64,000 bases of DNA from Anabaena catenula FACHB-362 (GCF_014698735.1 NZ_JACJTQ010000007.1:62001-126000), one strand, 5' to 3'; shown: positions 25,267 through 34,624, numbered from the stretch's first letter. Translations and numbers: made by a program. Notes: generated by a model from the sequence alone, not told the origin.

Positions 25267-25536
25267 ATGCCAACCCTCACAGATATTTCCACTTTGATTG
25301 TTAGCACACAAGGTACTTGTGGTGGTCGTCCGCGAATTGCTAACACTCGCATTACTGTTCAGTATATTGTTAATGAGATTAAATCTGGTATGACTCCAGA
25401 AGAAATTATTGAAGATAAGCCTTATTTGACAATTGCAGGTATTTACACTGCGTTGGCTTATTATTATGCTAACAAGGAATTCCTCGATGCTGAATTTGTG
25501 GCATATCAAGAAGAATGTCAGCAACTCGAAGCATAA
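25267..25536 (+). CDS. Orphan DUF433 family protein
   Basis: 89 aa, single DUF433 domain: GTCGGRPRIANTRITVQYIV, SGMTPEEIIEDKPYLTIAGIY and a C-terminal helix FLDAEFVAYQEECQQL. Unlike the pair at 23.8-24.5 kb no DUF5615 toxin follows; the next gene is cobO. It may be a solitary antitoxin or act on a distant partner. Confidence 0.85.
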   Translation: MPTLTDISTLIVSTQGTCGGRPRIANTRITVQYIVNEIKSGMTPEEIIEDKPYLTIAGIYTALAYYYANKEFLDAEFVAYQEECQQLEA

Positions 25537-25708
25537 GCGCTTATATTGAAAAATTACCGAAAAAATAAATTCTGACAATGTTGAATTATTAAGATCGCAG
25601 CTAACAGAATTTGTGTGATTTCTGGTCTATCATGACTAATGAATTTGTCGAAGCAGAAAAATTATACTTCATTCTCTTAGTCTTAACAATTATTTATCAA
25701 TAGAGTTT

Positions 25709-26386
25709 ATGAAAAGCGACACACCCCAAGAATTAAATTCTGATCCAGAGATTTCGCGGTTGATTGATGAGGTAATGTCATCATCCCTGAGTGATGAACA
25801 GTACCGCAAAAAGATGCAGCGACGCAAGGAAGTACAAGATCAACGAATAGCTAAAGCCATACCAGAAAAAGGATTAATTATTGTCAATACTGGTAATGGT
25901 AAAGGTAAAACCACTGCGGCTTTGGGAATGGTGATGCGATCGCTTGGTCATGGGTACAAAGTAGCAATAGTTCAATTCATCAAAGGAGCCTGGGAACCTT
26001 CAGAAAAGAGGGCTTTCAGTCACTGGTCAGACCAATTAGAATTCCACGCTATGGGTGAAGGCTTCACCTGGGAAACTCAAGACCGTGATCGGGATCTCGA
26101 CAAAGCCAGCACCGCTTGGAATAAATCCCTAGAATTCATCCGTAACCCAGACTTTAAATTGGTACTATTGGATGAAATTAATATTGCTCTCAAACTCGGT
26201 TATTTACAAATTGAGCAAGTTTTAGCCGGTTTAGAGCAAAAACCACCTGATAAACACGTAATTCTTACAGGTAGAGGCGCACCACCCGCCTTAATGGAAA
26301 AGGCAGATTTAGTCACTGAAATGACTCTTGTTAAACATCCTTTCCGCGATCAAGGCGTTAAAGCTCAAGCCGGAATTGAATATTAA
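25709..26386 (+). CDS. cobO: Cob(I)yrinic acid a,c-diamide adenosyltransferase CobO/BtuR
   Basis: 225 aa. P-loop TGNGKGKTTAALGMVMR (about residues 61-77), followed by VAIVQFIKGAW and GEGFTWETQDR, then LVLLDEINIALKLGYL and HVILTGRGAPPALMEKADLVTEM: all CobA/CobO/BtuR signatures. It transfers the 5'-deoxyadenosyl group of ATP to Co(I) corrinoid, in the cytoplasm. An N-terminal extension of about 50 charged residues is normal for CobO. It stands alone here, far from cobD. Confidence 0.94.
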   Translation: MKSDTPQELNSDPEISRLIDEVMSSSLSDEQYRKKMQRRKEVQDQRIAKAIPEKGLIIVNTGNGKGKTTAALGMVMRSLGHGYKVAIVQFIKGAWEPSEKRAFSHWSDQLEFHAMGEGFTWETQDRDRDLDKASTAWNKSLEFIRNPDFKLVLLDEINIALKLGYLQIEQVLAGLEQKPPDKHVILTGRGAPPALMEKADLVTEMTLVKHPFRDQGVKAQAGIEY

Positions 26387-26399
26387 TCACGTTAATCAA

Positions 26400-26443
26400 T
26401 TTTGGATTTTAGATTTTGGATTTTGGATTTTAGAGTTTGGATT
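26400..26443. repeat. Heptamer array (TTTTGGA / TTTTAGA)
   Basis: About six 7-bp units of TTTTGGA type just after the cobO stop codon. STRR-like; no coding content. Confidence 0.65.
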
Positions 26444-26553
26444 AATCCCAGAGCAAAAAAGTAAAGAATCTGCAATCATACCGTTTAATTTTCAGGCTGA
26501 TAGTAATAGTCAGTCAGGGAAAAACCCCAGTTGATGATTGCTATTTATGAGCA

Positions 26554-27276
26554 TCACTCTTGATTACACAGCTGTAAAATCTTTCTGTCATTAGCGCTGA
26601 TAGTTTTGAGCGGACGATAATCTTGTAGTGCAACTGAGTAAGCATAAGTGATTGAATCATCATTCGTAAGTTGAGGTATCCTACTGGTTGTGGACACCTG
26701 AATTGCACCAACTTCCCCTGGAGAACTCCTTACAGTCATTGCCAATTCTCCTGAGTTAGCGATCGTACCTTGAAAACAACTAAACTCAGAATTCGGCATA
26801 TACAATGCACCTATCACCTGACCTTGCTGTTTTTGAAATACAATATAGCCTTGTCCCAGCTGGTTTGGTGCTGATGACTGACCATAGAGGTAAATTCCAT
26901 CTTTTTGGGGTAAATTTGCTGGTACTGATAGTCCCAAGTTGTTTCTAGTTGTGGGAACTATGTTGACATTTTTATTCTCTGCTTCTGAAGAAACTTGCTC
27001 TATTTTTTCTAAGTTATTACTGTCAAACTCATCTGTCTGTAGTTGACTTTTTTGTTCTCTGATTTCTCTGAGTTTAGACAAAAGAGAGGTTTTCTCAGTA
27101 CTCTGAACTTGATTCGTAGATAATTGTAAATTTGCAGCTATTGCACTAGATGTCAGCACTGTTTTATGCTTGCCACTGACAAAGCCCAAACCTACAATGC
27201 CAAAAGTTACAAGTAAGCCAACACCTGCAAATTTTAACCGAACTGGAGTAATAAACTTAGAAAAGTTGTTAAGCAC
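26554..27276 (-). CDS. Uncharacterised exported or membrane-anchored protein
   Basis: 240 aa. A hydrophobic segment (about residues 14-36, LKFAGVGLLVTFGIVGLGFV) after a short basic start fits an uncleaved anchor or signal peptide. A polar, Gln/Ser-rich linker follows (50-110), then a compact domain (115-230) with DGIYLYGQSSAPNQLGQGYI, FQGTIANSGELAMTV and a final IYAYSVALQDYRP-type region. Family not recognised. Likely acts outside the cytoplasmic membrane. Confidence 0.65.
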   Translation of the reverse strand: MLNNFSKFITPVRLKFAGVGLLVTFGIVGLGFVSGKHKTVLTSSAIAANLQLSTNQVQSTEKTSLLSKLREIREQKSQLQTDEFDSNNLEKIEQVSSEAENKNVNIVPTTRNNLGLSVPANLPQKDGIYLYGQSSAPNQLGQGYIVFQKQQGQVIGALYMPNSEFSCFQGTIANSGELAMTVRSSPGEVGAIQVSTTSRIPQLTNDDSITYAYSVALQDYRPLKTISANDRKILQLCNQE

Positions 27277-27937
27277 TTAATTTCTCCTGTAACAAAATTA
27301 ACGATTTTCCTGTTACTCATGTAAATAATAACTAAACACTATGACTTCAAAGTTCCATCAAAGGTTTTATATATTGTCTGGAATCAAAAATAATCAATAA
27401 AGGAAGTTTTCTGGAATTTTAGTCGATTATTTAGTAATAACATTACTAGATAAACTTAGGCTTTACCTAAGATATTCACCCCTGTGGGGGATGAAAAATA
27501 ATATTTTACATATTTTAACTTTGGCATTTTTTTGTGGATTTTTCAGAGTGAAATAATACGAAAGTTTTTTTCAGGGATAATTGAGATTTAATCTTGACTA
27601 CTTCACATTTCTGAGATTAACCATATATTTATAGCAACGGACAGGGCGGTTAGGACACCAACTGATTATAAAACCTAGACACCAAAAGACTCTTCAGACT
27701 GTCACCTGTCACCTGTTCCCTGTCACCTGCTATAGCTACAACAGCAAGTCTATCGATTCCGCATTACCGTCAAAGATTTTCGGAAAATTATTTTGGCTCT
27801 GATTTTGAGGCAAAAATCTGGAAAATGATGCATCTGGAGCGTCCCCGTGTCTTTTTGAGAAAAAAATTGCCCCCTGGATTCAGGAGGCGCACCGCCAAAA
27901 GCGATGTCTATGGATAAGTTGCGGTGCGTGTATGCTT
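27277..27937. other. Long intergenic region between exported-protein and sigma-factor genes
   Basis: About 660 bp without a credible gene. It contains a small hairpin CACCCC-TGT-GGGGG (27477-27490), a diverged copy of the dispersed 40-bp repeat (27630-27669), a few CACCTGT heptamers (27703-27729), and a GC-rich tail before the sigma-factor stop codon. Nothing else is recognised. Confidence 0.5.
27630..27669 (+). repeat. Diverged copy of the dispersed 40-bp repeat
   Basis: TATAGCAACGGACAGGGCGG followed by TTAGGACACCAACTGATTAT, differing from 36191-36230 at a handful of positions. It is intergenic. Confidence 0.7.
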
Positions 27938-28921
27938 CTAGCTCGCAACGTATTCTTTAACATTGGCTCGACGGCGACGTAAATGAGCAAGAGCCTGATG
28001 CTCTAATTGACGAACACGCTCACGGCTGAGGTTCAACCGCTCACCGACTTTCGCCAAAGACATTTCATTTCCATCTTCTAAACCAAAGCGCAGAGCCACA
28101 ACTTCTCGCTGTTGGGGTGTGAGTTCTGCTAATAGGTTATTTAGATCTTGGCGCAAGAATTCCTGAGTGGTGTAATATTCTGGCGATGGCCCGTCATCTT
28201 CCAGCATTTCTTGCAGTTCGGTATCCTGGTTATCACCAACTCGCACATCTAAAGAAACTGGTTGACGCGCCATGTTCAGATACTCACGAATCTGAGCAGG
28301 TTCTAATTCCAGTTCTTTGGCGATTTCTGTAGGTGTAGGGGATCTTCCTAACTTTTGCGCCAATTCCCGCTGCACTTTTTTGATTTTGTTCAGTTTCTCG
28401 GTAATATGGATGGGTAGACGGATGGTGCGACCTTGTTGTGCGATCGCTCTCGTAATCGCTTGACGAATCCACCAGTAAGCATAGGTTGAGAACTTATAAC
28501 CCCGCATGGGATCAAATTTCTCCACCCCTCTTTCTAATCCCAAGGTTCCTTCCTGGATTAAATCCAGAAATTCCATGTTCCTTTTTTGATACTTTTTCGC
28601 AATAGCTACAACCAAGCGTAAATTTGCTTCAATCATTTTTTGCTTGGCTCGTTTACCAAGCACCAAAGTCTGCTTGACATCGGGTTCAGATTGATTAACA
28701 TGGGCAGCCCACTCTGGTAAACTAGGTTCATGGTCTAGTTTCTTTGCCAAAGCTTCCTTAGCTTCTAGCAGTGTCATCATTTGTTGCACCTGCTTCCCAT
28801 AAACAATCTCTTGCTCACGGGTTAGCAGAGGTACACGACCAATTTCCCGCAGATAGGTTCGCACCATATCAGCTGTGAATTTGGTGTTCAGGTTTTCAGT
28901 TTGGGTGTTAACAGTAGGCAT
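27938..28921 (-). CDS. sigD: Group 2 RNA polymerase sigma factor (SigD-like)
   Basis: 327 aa. Region 1.2 (DMVRTYLREIGRVPLLT), region 2 (NLRLVVAIAKKYQKRNMEFLDLIQEG and YKFSTYAYWWIRQAITRAI), region 3 and region 4 (LSRERVRQLEHQAL) are all present. Region 1.1 is absent, so it is a non-essential group 2 factor, not the housekeeping SigA. Such factors control responses to light, nitrogen and carbon in cyanobacteria. The SigD name is from overall resemblance and from my memory that sigD lies near speY in Anabaena; SigB is the alternative. A 570-bp leader precedes it. Confidence 0.9.
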   Translation of the reverse strand: MPTVNTQTENLNTKFTADMVRTYLREIGRVPLLTREQEIVYGKQVQQMMTLLEAKEALAKKLDHEPSLPEWAAHVNQSEPDVKQTLVLGKRAKQKMIEANLRLVVAIAKKYQKRNMEFLDLIQEGTLGLERGVEKFDPMRGYKFSTYAYWWIRQAITRAIAQQGRTIRLPIHITEKLNKIKKVQRELAQKLGRSPTPTEIAKELELEPAQIREYLNMARQPVSLDVRVGDNQDTELQEMLEDDGPSPEYYTTQEFLRQDLNNLLAELTPQQREVVALRFGLEDGNEMSLAKVGERLNLSRERVRQLEHQALAHLRRRRANVKEYVAS

Positions 28922-29493
28922 TGGTGCGTTGTCCTCTACTCCCTAAACAAAATGTATCTTTTCTCAACTAGGGCGGATTGAAAAGGGTGGTATAAACATC
29001 AATAGATATAGGTGAGCTACCATAAGCAATTAATTTATATAGCCGTTTTCCAGACGGTGGTACCCTGGAATGGGTTCCCCTCCCCTTCCTCAATTTTGGA
29101 ATCTCTTAGAAGCACACTGGTCTGTTTTCAAGAATTCTTCTTCTCTTGGGCTGCTGGCAGCAGCGATAAAACACGAAGTCAGTATGAGTTTTACTTCTTT
29201 TATAGTACGGCAGATCTGGCGGATAGTAAAGTAGCCCAGATAAATCTTACAATTATAAAGCAAAATGGGCTGACTGCTTAATTTGGTTTTAAAGTTCCTT
29301 AAAAACGCTGACTATATCTATAGTGACTCCAAAAACCCCTCTTCTGTTGCCTGCAAGTAGCCGGATAACCGAACTTATGAAGCTACCATGATGGAGGGAT
29401 GTCACGAAATGGTCATTGGTCATTGGTCATTGGTCATTGGTCATTGGTCATTGGTTATTTACACATAACTTTCGACTCTTGACCAAATTGTTA
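28922..29493. other. Leader/upstream region of the sigma-factor gene
   Basis: About 570 bp between the sigma-factor start and the stop codon of the HerA-type gene, which is read in the same direction. Contains a (GGTCATT) heptamer array at 29411-29457. A plus-strand reading frame at 29012-29281 has no protein character. Promoters could not be assigned. Confidence 0.45.
29411..29457. repeat. Heptamer array (GGTCATT)6
   Basis: Six 7-bp units in a row, the last slightly changed to GGTTATT, 37 nt downstream (in gene sense) of the HerA-type gene. STRR type. Confidence 0.85.
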
Positions 29494-31224
29494 CTAAAAA
29501 CCTAAATCAGCTTTAGCTAATTCTGCGGCTGCGAAAACTTCTGCATCTGATTTTTCTTCCCAGGCTTGGTCGCCCATTTCCGTGTAAAATACTGAGTCAT
29601 AGGGACGGGTACGCACAACTACTGGCATGGGAACGGCGTGACCTAAAATTAATGCTTGTTGCTTGGAGTCTAACTTTGCTAATACTGAGCGCAAAGCCCC
29701 AGCACCAGATACACCTGTAAAAATTGCATCAATGTCTTTTTCATCGTTCAGCAAAGCCGTGATGCGAGTCCCAATTTGGGACATAACTTCATTATCTATC
29801 CCCGACGGACGTTGATCAACTACTAAAAGTGTTACGAAATATTTCCGCAGTTCGCGGGCTATGGTTCCAAAAATCGTACTTTGTACCACTCCTGGGTCAA
29901 GAAAGCGGTGCGCTTCCTCAATTGTAATCATTAATGGCGTTGGTCGATCCAAAGGATTCTTGCTTTGGAGAAACCGATCTGCTCTTTTGACATAATGCTC
30001 GTGAATGCGTCTGGTGATCATATTTGTCACCAACATATAGGATAGCATATTTGACTGGGAACCAAATTCAATCACTACATTTTTCCCAGCTTCTAAAGAT
30101 TGTAAAATCTTATTAATATAGTTTTGGGGACAAACTGCCCGCATGTATTTTAAACTATCTAAGCGTAACAATTTACGTTGTAAAGAAGTAATAGATCCTG
30201 GGTGTCCTGGCTTGTCATCACAAAAAATCTTAATATCCTCACTAGTCATATTGAATAACTGGGGAATCCAAGATTTACCTAACTCGTTGCATAAGATATT
30301 GGCATTATCTAAAGCTGCTTCTGAAAGTCCTAAATCTTTTCCACATAATTTAATATCTTCAACTTCAATTTGCTCATAGCTAAGATAGAGTTCTTGAGCA
30401 TCTCGTACACCCCTGCGTTTGGTTGATTCGGGGTCAAGAGTGTAAACTTCGACTTTACCGGGAAATAATTGTTTTAAACCTTTGACGGTGTTAACTTCTT
30501 TACCTTCTGCTACTGCTTCCCAGCCATATTCTGAGTGCATATCAAAAATCAAGTTAACAGCCGCATTTTTGCGAATTATACCAGCTAAAAGTAGGCGAGT
30601 CAGGAAGGATTTTCCAGTCCCTGATTTCCCAAAAACGCCGTTACTCCGTTCTACAAATCGGTTTAAATCAATACAAATCGGCACATCCATATCTAATGGT
30701 TTACCGATAGAGAAGTTGTTTCTGTGAGGATCATCTTCCCAACCAAATACCCGCCGAAAATCATCTTCATTTGCGTCGTAGACTTGGCTAAAGTGACTGG
30801 GAATGGTTTTGACGGGGAGCAATTCCATCGTCGTGCTGGTTTGGGGTTGAAATGAGGCTAAACCCTTGAAGGACGGAACAAATGAATTTACAGATTTACC
30901 GTTAGGGGAGGATAAAGATTCATGAGATTCAGGGGTAAACATCAACATTGGTGCGAGGTTGACCATTCCATAGGTTCCGCTTCCCGCTAACACCTCGCGC
31001 AAAAATGTATCTTCCCAACTTGGGGGACTAGCAACAATACGTGCATTCGCAGCACCTAAAGCTACATCTGTCAGCATACAGAAAAAGCGCGATCGCATCC
31101 CCTGTACCACCAAAAATTTACCCACCCGCATATCTTCTACAGAAATATCCGGGTGTAGTCTGACCTCTAAACCCCCAGTTAGTGAACCTTGGATGACTGA
31201 ACCTAATGGTTGTCCTGAATTCAT
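29494..31224 (-). CDS. HerA-type (DUF87) hexameric ATPase
   Basis: 576 aa. An N-terminal HAS-barrel-like part (1-100) precedes an FtsK/HerA ATPase core: Walker A GKSGTGKS at 199-206, Walker B region PTPLMITIEEAHRFLDPG, a sensor-like VTLLVVDQRPSGIDNEVMSQIGTRI and an arginine-finger region near the C-terminus. HerA pumps DNA together with the NurA nuclease in archaea. No NurA gene is adjacent, as is usual for the cyanobacterial form. Alternatives include a DNA- or protein-translocating ATPase of unknown task. Confidence 0.85.
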   Translation of the reverse strand: MNSGQPLGSVIQGSLTGGLEVRLHPDISVEDMRVGKFLVVQGMRSRFFCMLTDVALGAANARIVASPPSWEDTFLREVLAGSGTYGMVNLAPMLMFTPESHESLSSPNGKSVNSFVPSFKGLASFQPQTSTTMELLPVKTIPSHFSQVYDANEDDFRRVFGWEDDPHRNNFSIGKPLDMDVPICIDLNRFVERSNGVFGKSGTGKSFLTRLLLAGIIRKNAAVNLIFDMHSEYGWEAVAEGKEVNTVKGLKQLFPGKVEVYTLDPESTKRRGVRDAQELYLSYEQIEVEDIKLCGKDLGLSEAALDNANILCNELGKSWIPQLFNMTSEDIKIFCDDKPGHPGSITSLQRKLLRLDSLKYMRAVCPQNYINKILQSLEAGKNVVIEFGSQSNMLSYMLVTNMITRRIHEHYVKRADRFLQSKNPLDRPTPLMITIEEAHRFLDPGVVQSTIFGTIARELRKYFVTLLVVDQRPSGIDNEVMSQIGTRITALLNDEKDIDAIFTGVSGAGALRSVLAKLDSKQQALILGHAVPMPVVVRTRPYDSVFYTEMGDQAWEEKSDAEVFAAAELAKADLGF

Positions 31225-31228
31225 TTTG

Positions 31229-31319
31229 TTAGTTATTAGTCATTGGTCATTAGTCATTAGTCATTAGTCATTAGTCATTAGTCATTAGTCATTATTCATT
31301 GGTCTTTGGTCATTAGTTA
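31229..31319. repeat. Heptamer array (AGTCATT/GGTCATT)
   Basis: About twelve 7-bp units, mostly AGTCATT, directly upstream of the HerA-type gene start. Partly the same unit as at 29411-29457, so this gene is bracketed by related arrays. Confidence 0.85.
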
Positions 31320-31360
31320 TGGTGATTGGTGATTGGTGATTGGCAAAAAGTCTTACCTGT

Positions 31361-31487
31361 CACCTGTCACCTGTCACCTGTCACCTATCACCTATCACCT
31401 GTCACCTGTCACCTATCACCTATCACCTGTCACCTATCACCTGTCACCTGTCACCTGTCACCTGTCACCTATCACCTGTCACCTAAT
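31361..31487. repeat. Heptamer array (CACCTGT/CACCTAT)
   Basis: About eighteen 7-bp units, each CACCTGT or CACCTAT, ending within 4 nt of the GST stop codon (31491-31493). Read through, it yields a meaningless heptapeptide repeat. It is the largest array in the window. Confidence 0.9.
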
Positions 31488-31490
31488 TAC

Positions 31491-32285
31491 CTAATCAATC
31501 TGAATTGAAGTTGGCGCACTTGGCGCAGTTGGAGTTATGGTTGATAGAGGTTTTCTGAACTGAGCGTAGAGGCGATCGCGCCAAGTGAAGAATGGTTCAT
31601 AATCAGGATTATCCGCTAAACCGGGGACTCCTTTACCTCTGAGAGATGGGGGTAAATCCAAGTAAGAGCCTTCTGGAAACTTCAACAATATCGATAATCC
31701 CGCGACTGCTAAATCAGCTATGGTTGGTTCATCTCCCAATAAATAAGGACTATCTGCCAATAATTCTGTGAGAATGTCTAAATCTTGTTTTAGACTAGCG
31801 ATCGCTGCACTAATCACATCTGGAGTAAAACCCACCCCAAAGCCCAAAACCGAGAGAAAATCACTGGGTACACCTTCTACCAGACTTTTGAAAATATCTG
31901 GTGTCGAAACAGGTAATAAAGACTTACGATAATCTTGATCTTGACTAATCGCAGCAAACAAAGCTTTTCTACCCTTAATCCCAATAGTCTCATCAGCCCA
32001 ATCTTCTAGCAATAAAGCCTGAGCGCGTTTTTTCTTATCTGTTGGTATCAGTGGACGATCTGGATATTCTGAGTCTAAATACTTAGCAATTTCCGTGGAG
32101 TCTACAATATATTTATGACCATCCTTTAATACGGGTACTTGTTTCTGACCGGTTAAACGAAACAATTCTACTTGTCCAATTCCTGGTGTCACCTCAATTT
32201 TGCGATACTCTAACCCTTTATAATCAAGGCATAGACGCACTTTTTCAGAATATTGAGATAATTCCCACTGATATAATTCCAGCAT
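31491..32285 (-). CDS. Glutathione S-transferase family protein
   Basis: 264 aa from ATG 32285 (MLELYQWELSQYSEKV); a GTG seven codons earlier is the alternative. Thioredoxin-like N-domain with YQWELSQYSEKVRLCLDYKGLEY and the cis-Pro/SNAIL-type QVPVLKDGHKYIVDSTEIAKYL, then an all-helical C-domain (about 90-250) with YLLGDEPTIADLAVAGL. Cytosolic; substrate unknown. The ending PTAPSAPTSIQID is low-complexity and lies against the heptamer array. Confidence 0.88.
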   Translation of the reverse strand: MLELYQWELSQYSEKVRLCLDYKGLEYRKIEVTPGIGQVELFRLTGQKQVPVLKDGHKYIVDSTEIAKYLDSEYPDRPLIPTDKKKRAQALLLEDWADETIGIKGRKALFAAISQDQDYRKSLLPVSTPDIFKSLVEGVPSDFLSVLGFGVGFTPDVISAAIASLKQDLDILTELLADSPYLLGDEPTIADLAVAGLSILLKFPEGSYLDLPPSLRGKGVPGLADNPDYEPFFTWRDRLYAQFRKPLSTITPTAPSAPTSIQID

Positions 32286-33103
32286 ATTGTATACCTGATC
32301 ACTCACCTTATTTATTGACTTGACAATTCTATCTTTAGGTACAGTAATTTTTCGAGTTATTAGATTATTATATCGGTAAATTCATGAAAAATAAAGTAGA
32401 AAATTCTCCAAATTTTTGCCTTTATTAATAGCTAACCAAAATATTTTTACCAGCACATTAAAAAATAAAATTCCGAAAACAATAATTTAGTTTCATAGGG
32501 ACTAACCTGGTGCAAGAAGGCAGAAAACAGGGGAAACTGGAGGAAGGAGGAAATAATAGACTTCCAAATAAAAGAATATCCTATCGCTTTTAGGGTAGGG
32601 GAGCGATATTGCAGGGAGAAGGGGGAGGAAAATTGATTTTGATTCTGTGAAATTGGATAATTTATTTTTTGGAGTTCTCTAAAGCTGGTTTTTAACCTTT
32701 TTCACAGGATAGTTATTTTAGTTATGCTGCACTAGTAAGCTGTCACGCTTTTAAATTGCACATTTTTATGTTTGGGCAAAATGTCGCAAAACCTCTCCCC
32801 CTCAACCCAAAAGTGCAATTTGTCAGCCTAATATTTGAAACGGCGGCATAAATATAGCGACTATACCCCAATGGGGAAGCAAGCTACAAAATTTCTGAAC
32901 AGCCCTCCTCATCAGCTTTTAAAATTTTAAATTTTTAATTATGCCAACGCCTAGCATCTCCTAGAGAAGCAGTACTAGCTTATGATCACGACCTAATCTG
33001 AACCTGGACTAAAAATCAGATTTTCGGTTCTAGTTAGATTTTGGTTTAACAAAATGTTATAAGTTTTTATGTAGCTTGTTAACAACGAAGACAAAAACAA
33101 TTT
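32286..33103. other. Long intergenic region upstream of the fasciclin gene
   Basis: About 800 bp between divergent genes. An inverted repeat AAATTGCAC (32753-32761) / GTGCAATTT (32813-32821) forms a hairpin with a 51-nt loop; the sequence around it (AGCTGTCACGCTTTT) looks like a dispersed element. A purine-rich patch lies at 32515-32640. Otherwise AT-rich with no credible gene. Confidence 0.45.
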
Positions 33104-33952
33104 ATGAATGCAAATTACAGCAAATCATTGACCAAATTCGCGGGTATAGTCGGAATAACTGGCTTTAGCCTCCTGATTACTTTACCATCTCAAGCCAAAG
33201 AAGTCCTAAATCCTCAGCCGAGTATTTTCAACGAAGCTCCCTATAATCGGAGTCAAAGAATTCAAGAAAATTATCAACCTCTATCTACAGAAAAGGGCAA
33301 TACTAAGGGCAAAATACAGGTCAAGCAGAAAGGTGGAAGTGGAGTACTCAATCCTAGACCAAGTATTTTTAATGAACCTCGCTATAGAGGTCGTAATACA
33401 TCTGGACAAACTCAACCCGGGAAGACGGATACAGAAGTTCCTACCACTCCAGGAACTCAAACACCTGTTAATACTCCACCTCAGCCTACCCAAACACCTG
33501 CCAGTACAACACAAACCAAAAACCTTGTAGAAATAGCAGAATCCAACGGCTCTTTTACAACCTTGATCAAGGCTTTAAACGCTGCTGGACTGACAGAAGT
33601 ATTGAAAGGAAAGGGTCCTTTCACTATTTTTGCTCCCACTGATGCAGCTTTTGCAAAATTACCACAAGACGCTGTGCAGGATTTGTTAAAGGAGGAAAAT
33701 AAAGAAGTATTAGTGAAAGTTTTAACTTATCACGTGGTACCGGGTAAAGTCCTTTCTACCGATTTGAAAGCACTTTCTACCGATTTGAAAGCAGGTCAAG
33801 TCAAAAGCTTACAAGGTGATTCAATTAGTGTGAAAGTTGATCCTGAGAAAGGTGTATTTGTCAATGATGCTCAGGTAACTAAGGCAGATATTCAAGGAAG
33901 CAACGGTGTTATTCATGTAATTGATACTGTGATTTTGCCACCTAGTCTGTAG
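33104..33952 (+). CDS. Secreted fasciclin (FAS1) domain protein
   Basis: 282 aa. Signal peptide: basic start, hydrophobic core FAGIVGITGFSLLITLP, cleavage near SQA-KE (about residue 31). Two copies of an LNPxPSIFNExxY motif (about 36-47 and 83-94) lie in a disordered Pro/Thr/Gln-rich linker, followed by one FAS1 domain (about 145-282) with SFTTLIKALNAAGL, KGPFTIFAPTDAAFAKLP and NGVIHVIDTVILPPS. FAS1 domains mediate cell-surface adhesion. A 21-bp tandem duplication at 33752-33793 adds a second STDLKAL unit inside the domain. Confidence 0.92.
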   Translation: MNANYSKSLTKFAGIVGITGFSLLITLPSQAKEVLNPQPSIFNEAPYNRSQRIQENYQPLSTEKGNTKGKIQVKQKGGSGVLNPRPSIFNEPRYRGRNTSGQTQPGKTDTEVPTTPGTQTPVNTPPQPTQTPASTTQTKNLVEIAESNGSFTTLIKALNAAGLTEVLKGKGPFTIFAPTDAAFAKLPQDAVQDLLKEENKEVLVKVLTYHVVPGKVLSTDLKALSTDLKAGQVKSLQGDSISVKVDPEKGVFVNDAQVTKADIQGSNGVIHVIDTVILPPSL

Positions 33953-34015
33953 AATTAAACCCTTGCAGATAAATTTTGCAAGGAGTTTGTAAAAGGTTTT
34001 GCTCTCAAACAAAGA

Positions 34016-34041
34016 TAGAGACGTTTCCTCAAACGTCTCTA
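34016..34041. repeat. Perfect 11-bp hairpin between convergent genes
   Basis: TAGAGACGTTT (34016-34026), loop CCTC, AAACGTCTCTA (34031-34041). No T-run follows, so it is not a classical terminator, but its place between convergent 3' ends fits a shared stop signal or REP-type repeat. Confidence 0.7.
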
Positions 34042-34075
34042 CAATGTGAACTATTTGAATGCAAATCGCTGTAAA

Positions 34076-34624
34076 TTAGCGAGATTTAGTAGTCTTGCCG
34101 TTACCAGACTGTGCTGCTTGAAGTAACTGCGGTATCAACTGGTCAATTTTTTGTGCTGTCTGCTCTTCCTGCTGCAAGTTTTGCTGTAGCAACTGCACTA
34201 CTTCTTGTTGTCCCATCCGTTCAGCAACTGTAATCAAGCCACGATAGCAAGCAATCTCGAAATGCTCAACTTTGGACTGGACTCCCGCTAAACCTAAGTC
34301 CAGAATTGTGGGATTATTAGCAGCTAGTAGCATGAATTTTTGACCATCACTAATCACACCAGCCGCAGCTTCACAAGTAACCCGTTGTGGTTGCTGTTTC
34401 AAAGTGCTGAAAACCTGCTCTAGATTTCGGATTTGCTGCTCGGTTTCACGAATATGGGTCTCAATTAGAGACTTACACTGGTTGTTTTGACAACATTGCC
34501 ACATCATCTGCTGTGCTTCTAAGAAGCGATTTTCAGCATCGTACATCGCACCAACTTCGTAGATAAACTTATCTTGCAAGCTTGTGATTTGTTTGACACC
34601 TGGACGTTCGCTAAGTTGAACCAT
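34076..34624 (-). CDS. DUF892 (YciE/YciF) ferritin-like protein
   Basis: 182 aa, four-helix-bundle sequence. EVGAMYDAENRFLEAQQMM, THIRETEQQIRNLEQVF and VEHFEIACYRGLITVAERM supply the Glu/His positions typical of the YciF family, which binds a di-metal centre and is linked to stress responses. AGGAG lies 7 nt before ATG 34624. No operon partner. Confidence 0.85.
   Translation of the reverse strand: MVQLSERPGVKQITSLQDKFIYEVGAMYDAENRFLEAQQMMWQCCQNNQCKSLIETHIRETEQQIRNLEQVFSTLKQQPQRVTCEAAAGVISDGQKFMLLAANNPTILDLGLAGVQSKVEHFEIACYRGLITVAERMGQQEVVQLLQQNLQQEEQTAQKIDQLIPQLLQAAQSGNGKTTKSR

Noticed and set aside
29012-29281. 89-aa plus-strand reading frame upstream of the sigma-factor gene
   Set aside because: Composition is non-protein-like (aromatic and Ser runs), no ribosome site, no family feature; it lies in the leader region of the sigma gene.
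31229-31487. Possible CRISPR array
   Set aside because: Units are 7 bp, without 25-40-bp repeats or unique spacers, and no cas genes are nearby.
31326-31508. 60-aa reading frame of repeating L-S-P-V-T-C-H units
   Set aside because: It is translation of the CACCTGT/CACCTAT heptamer array; no protein evidence.
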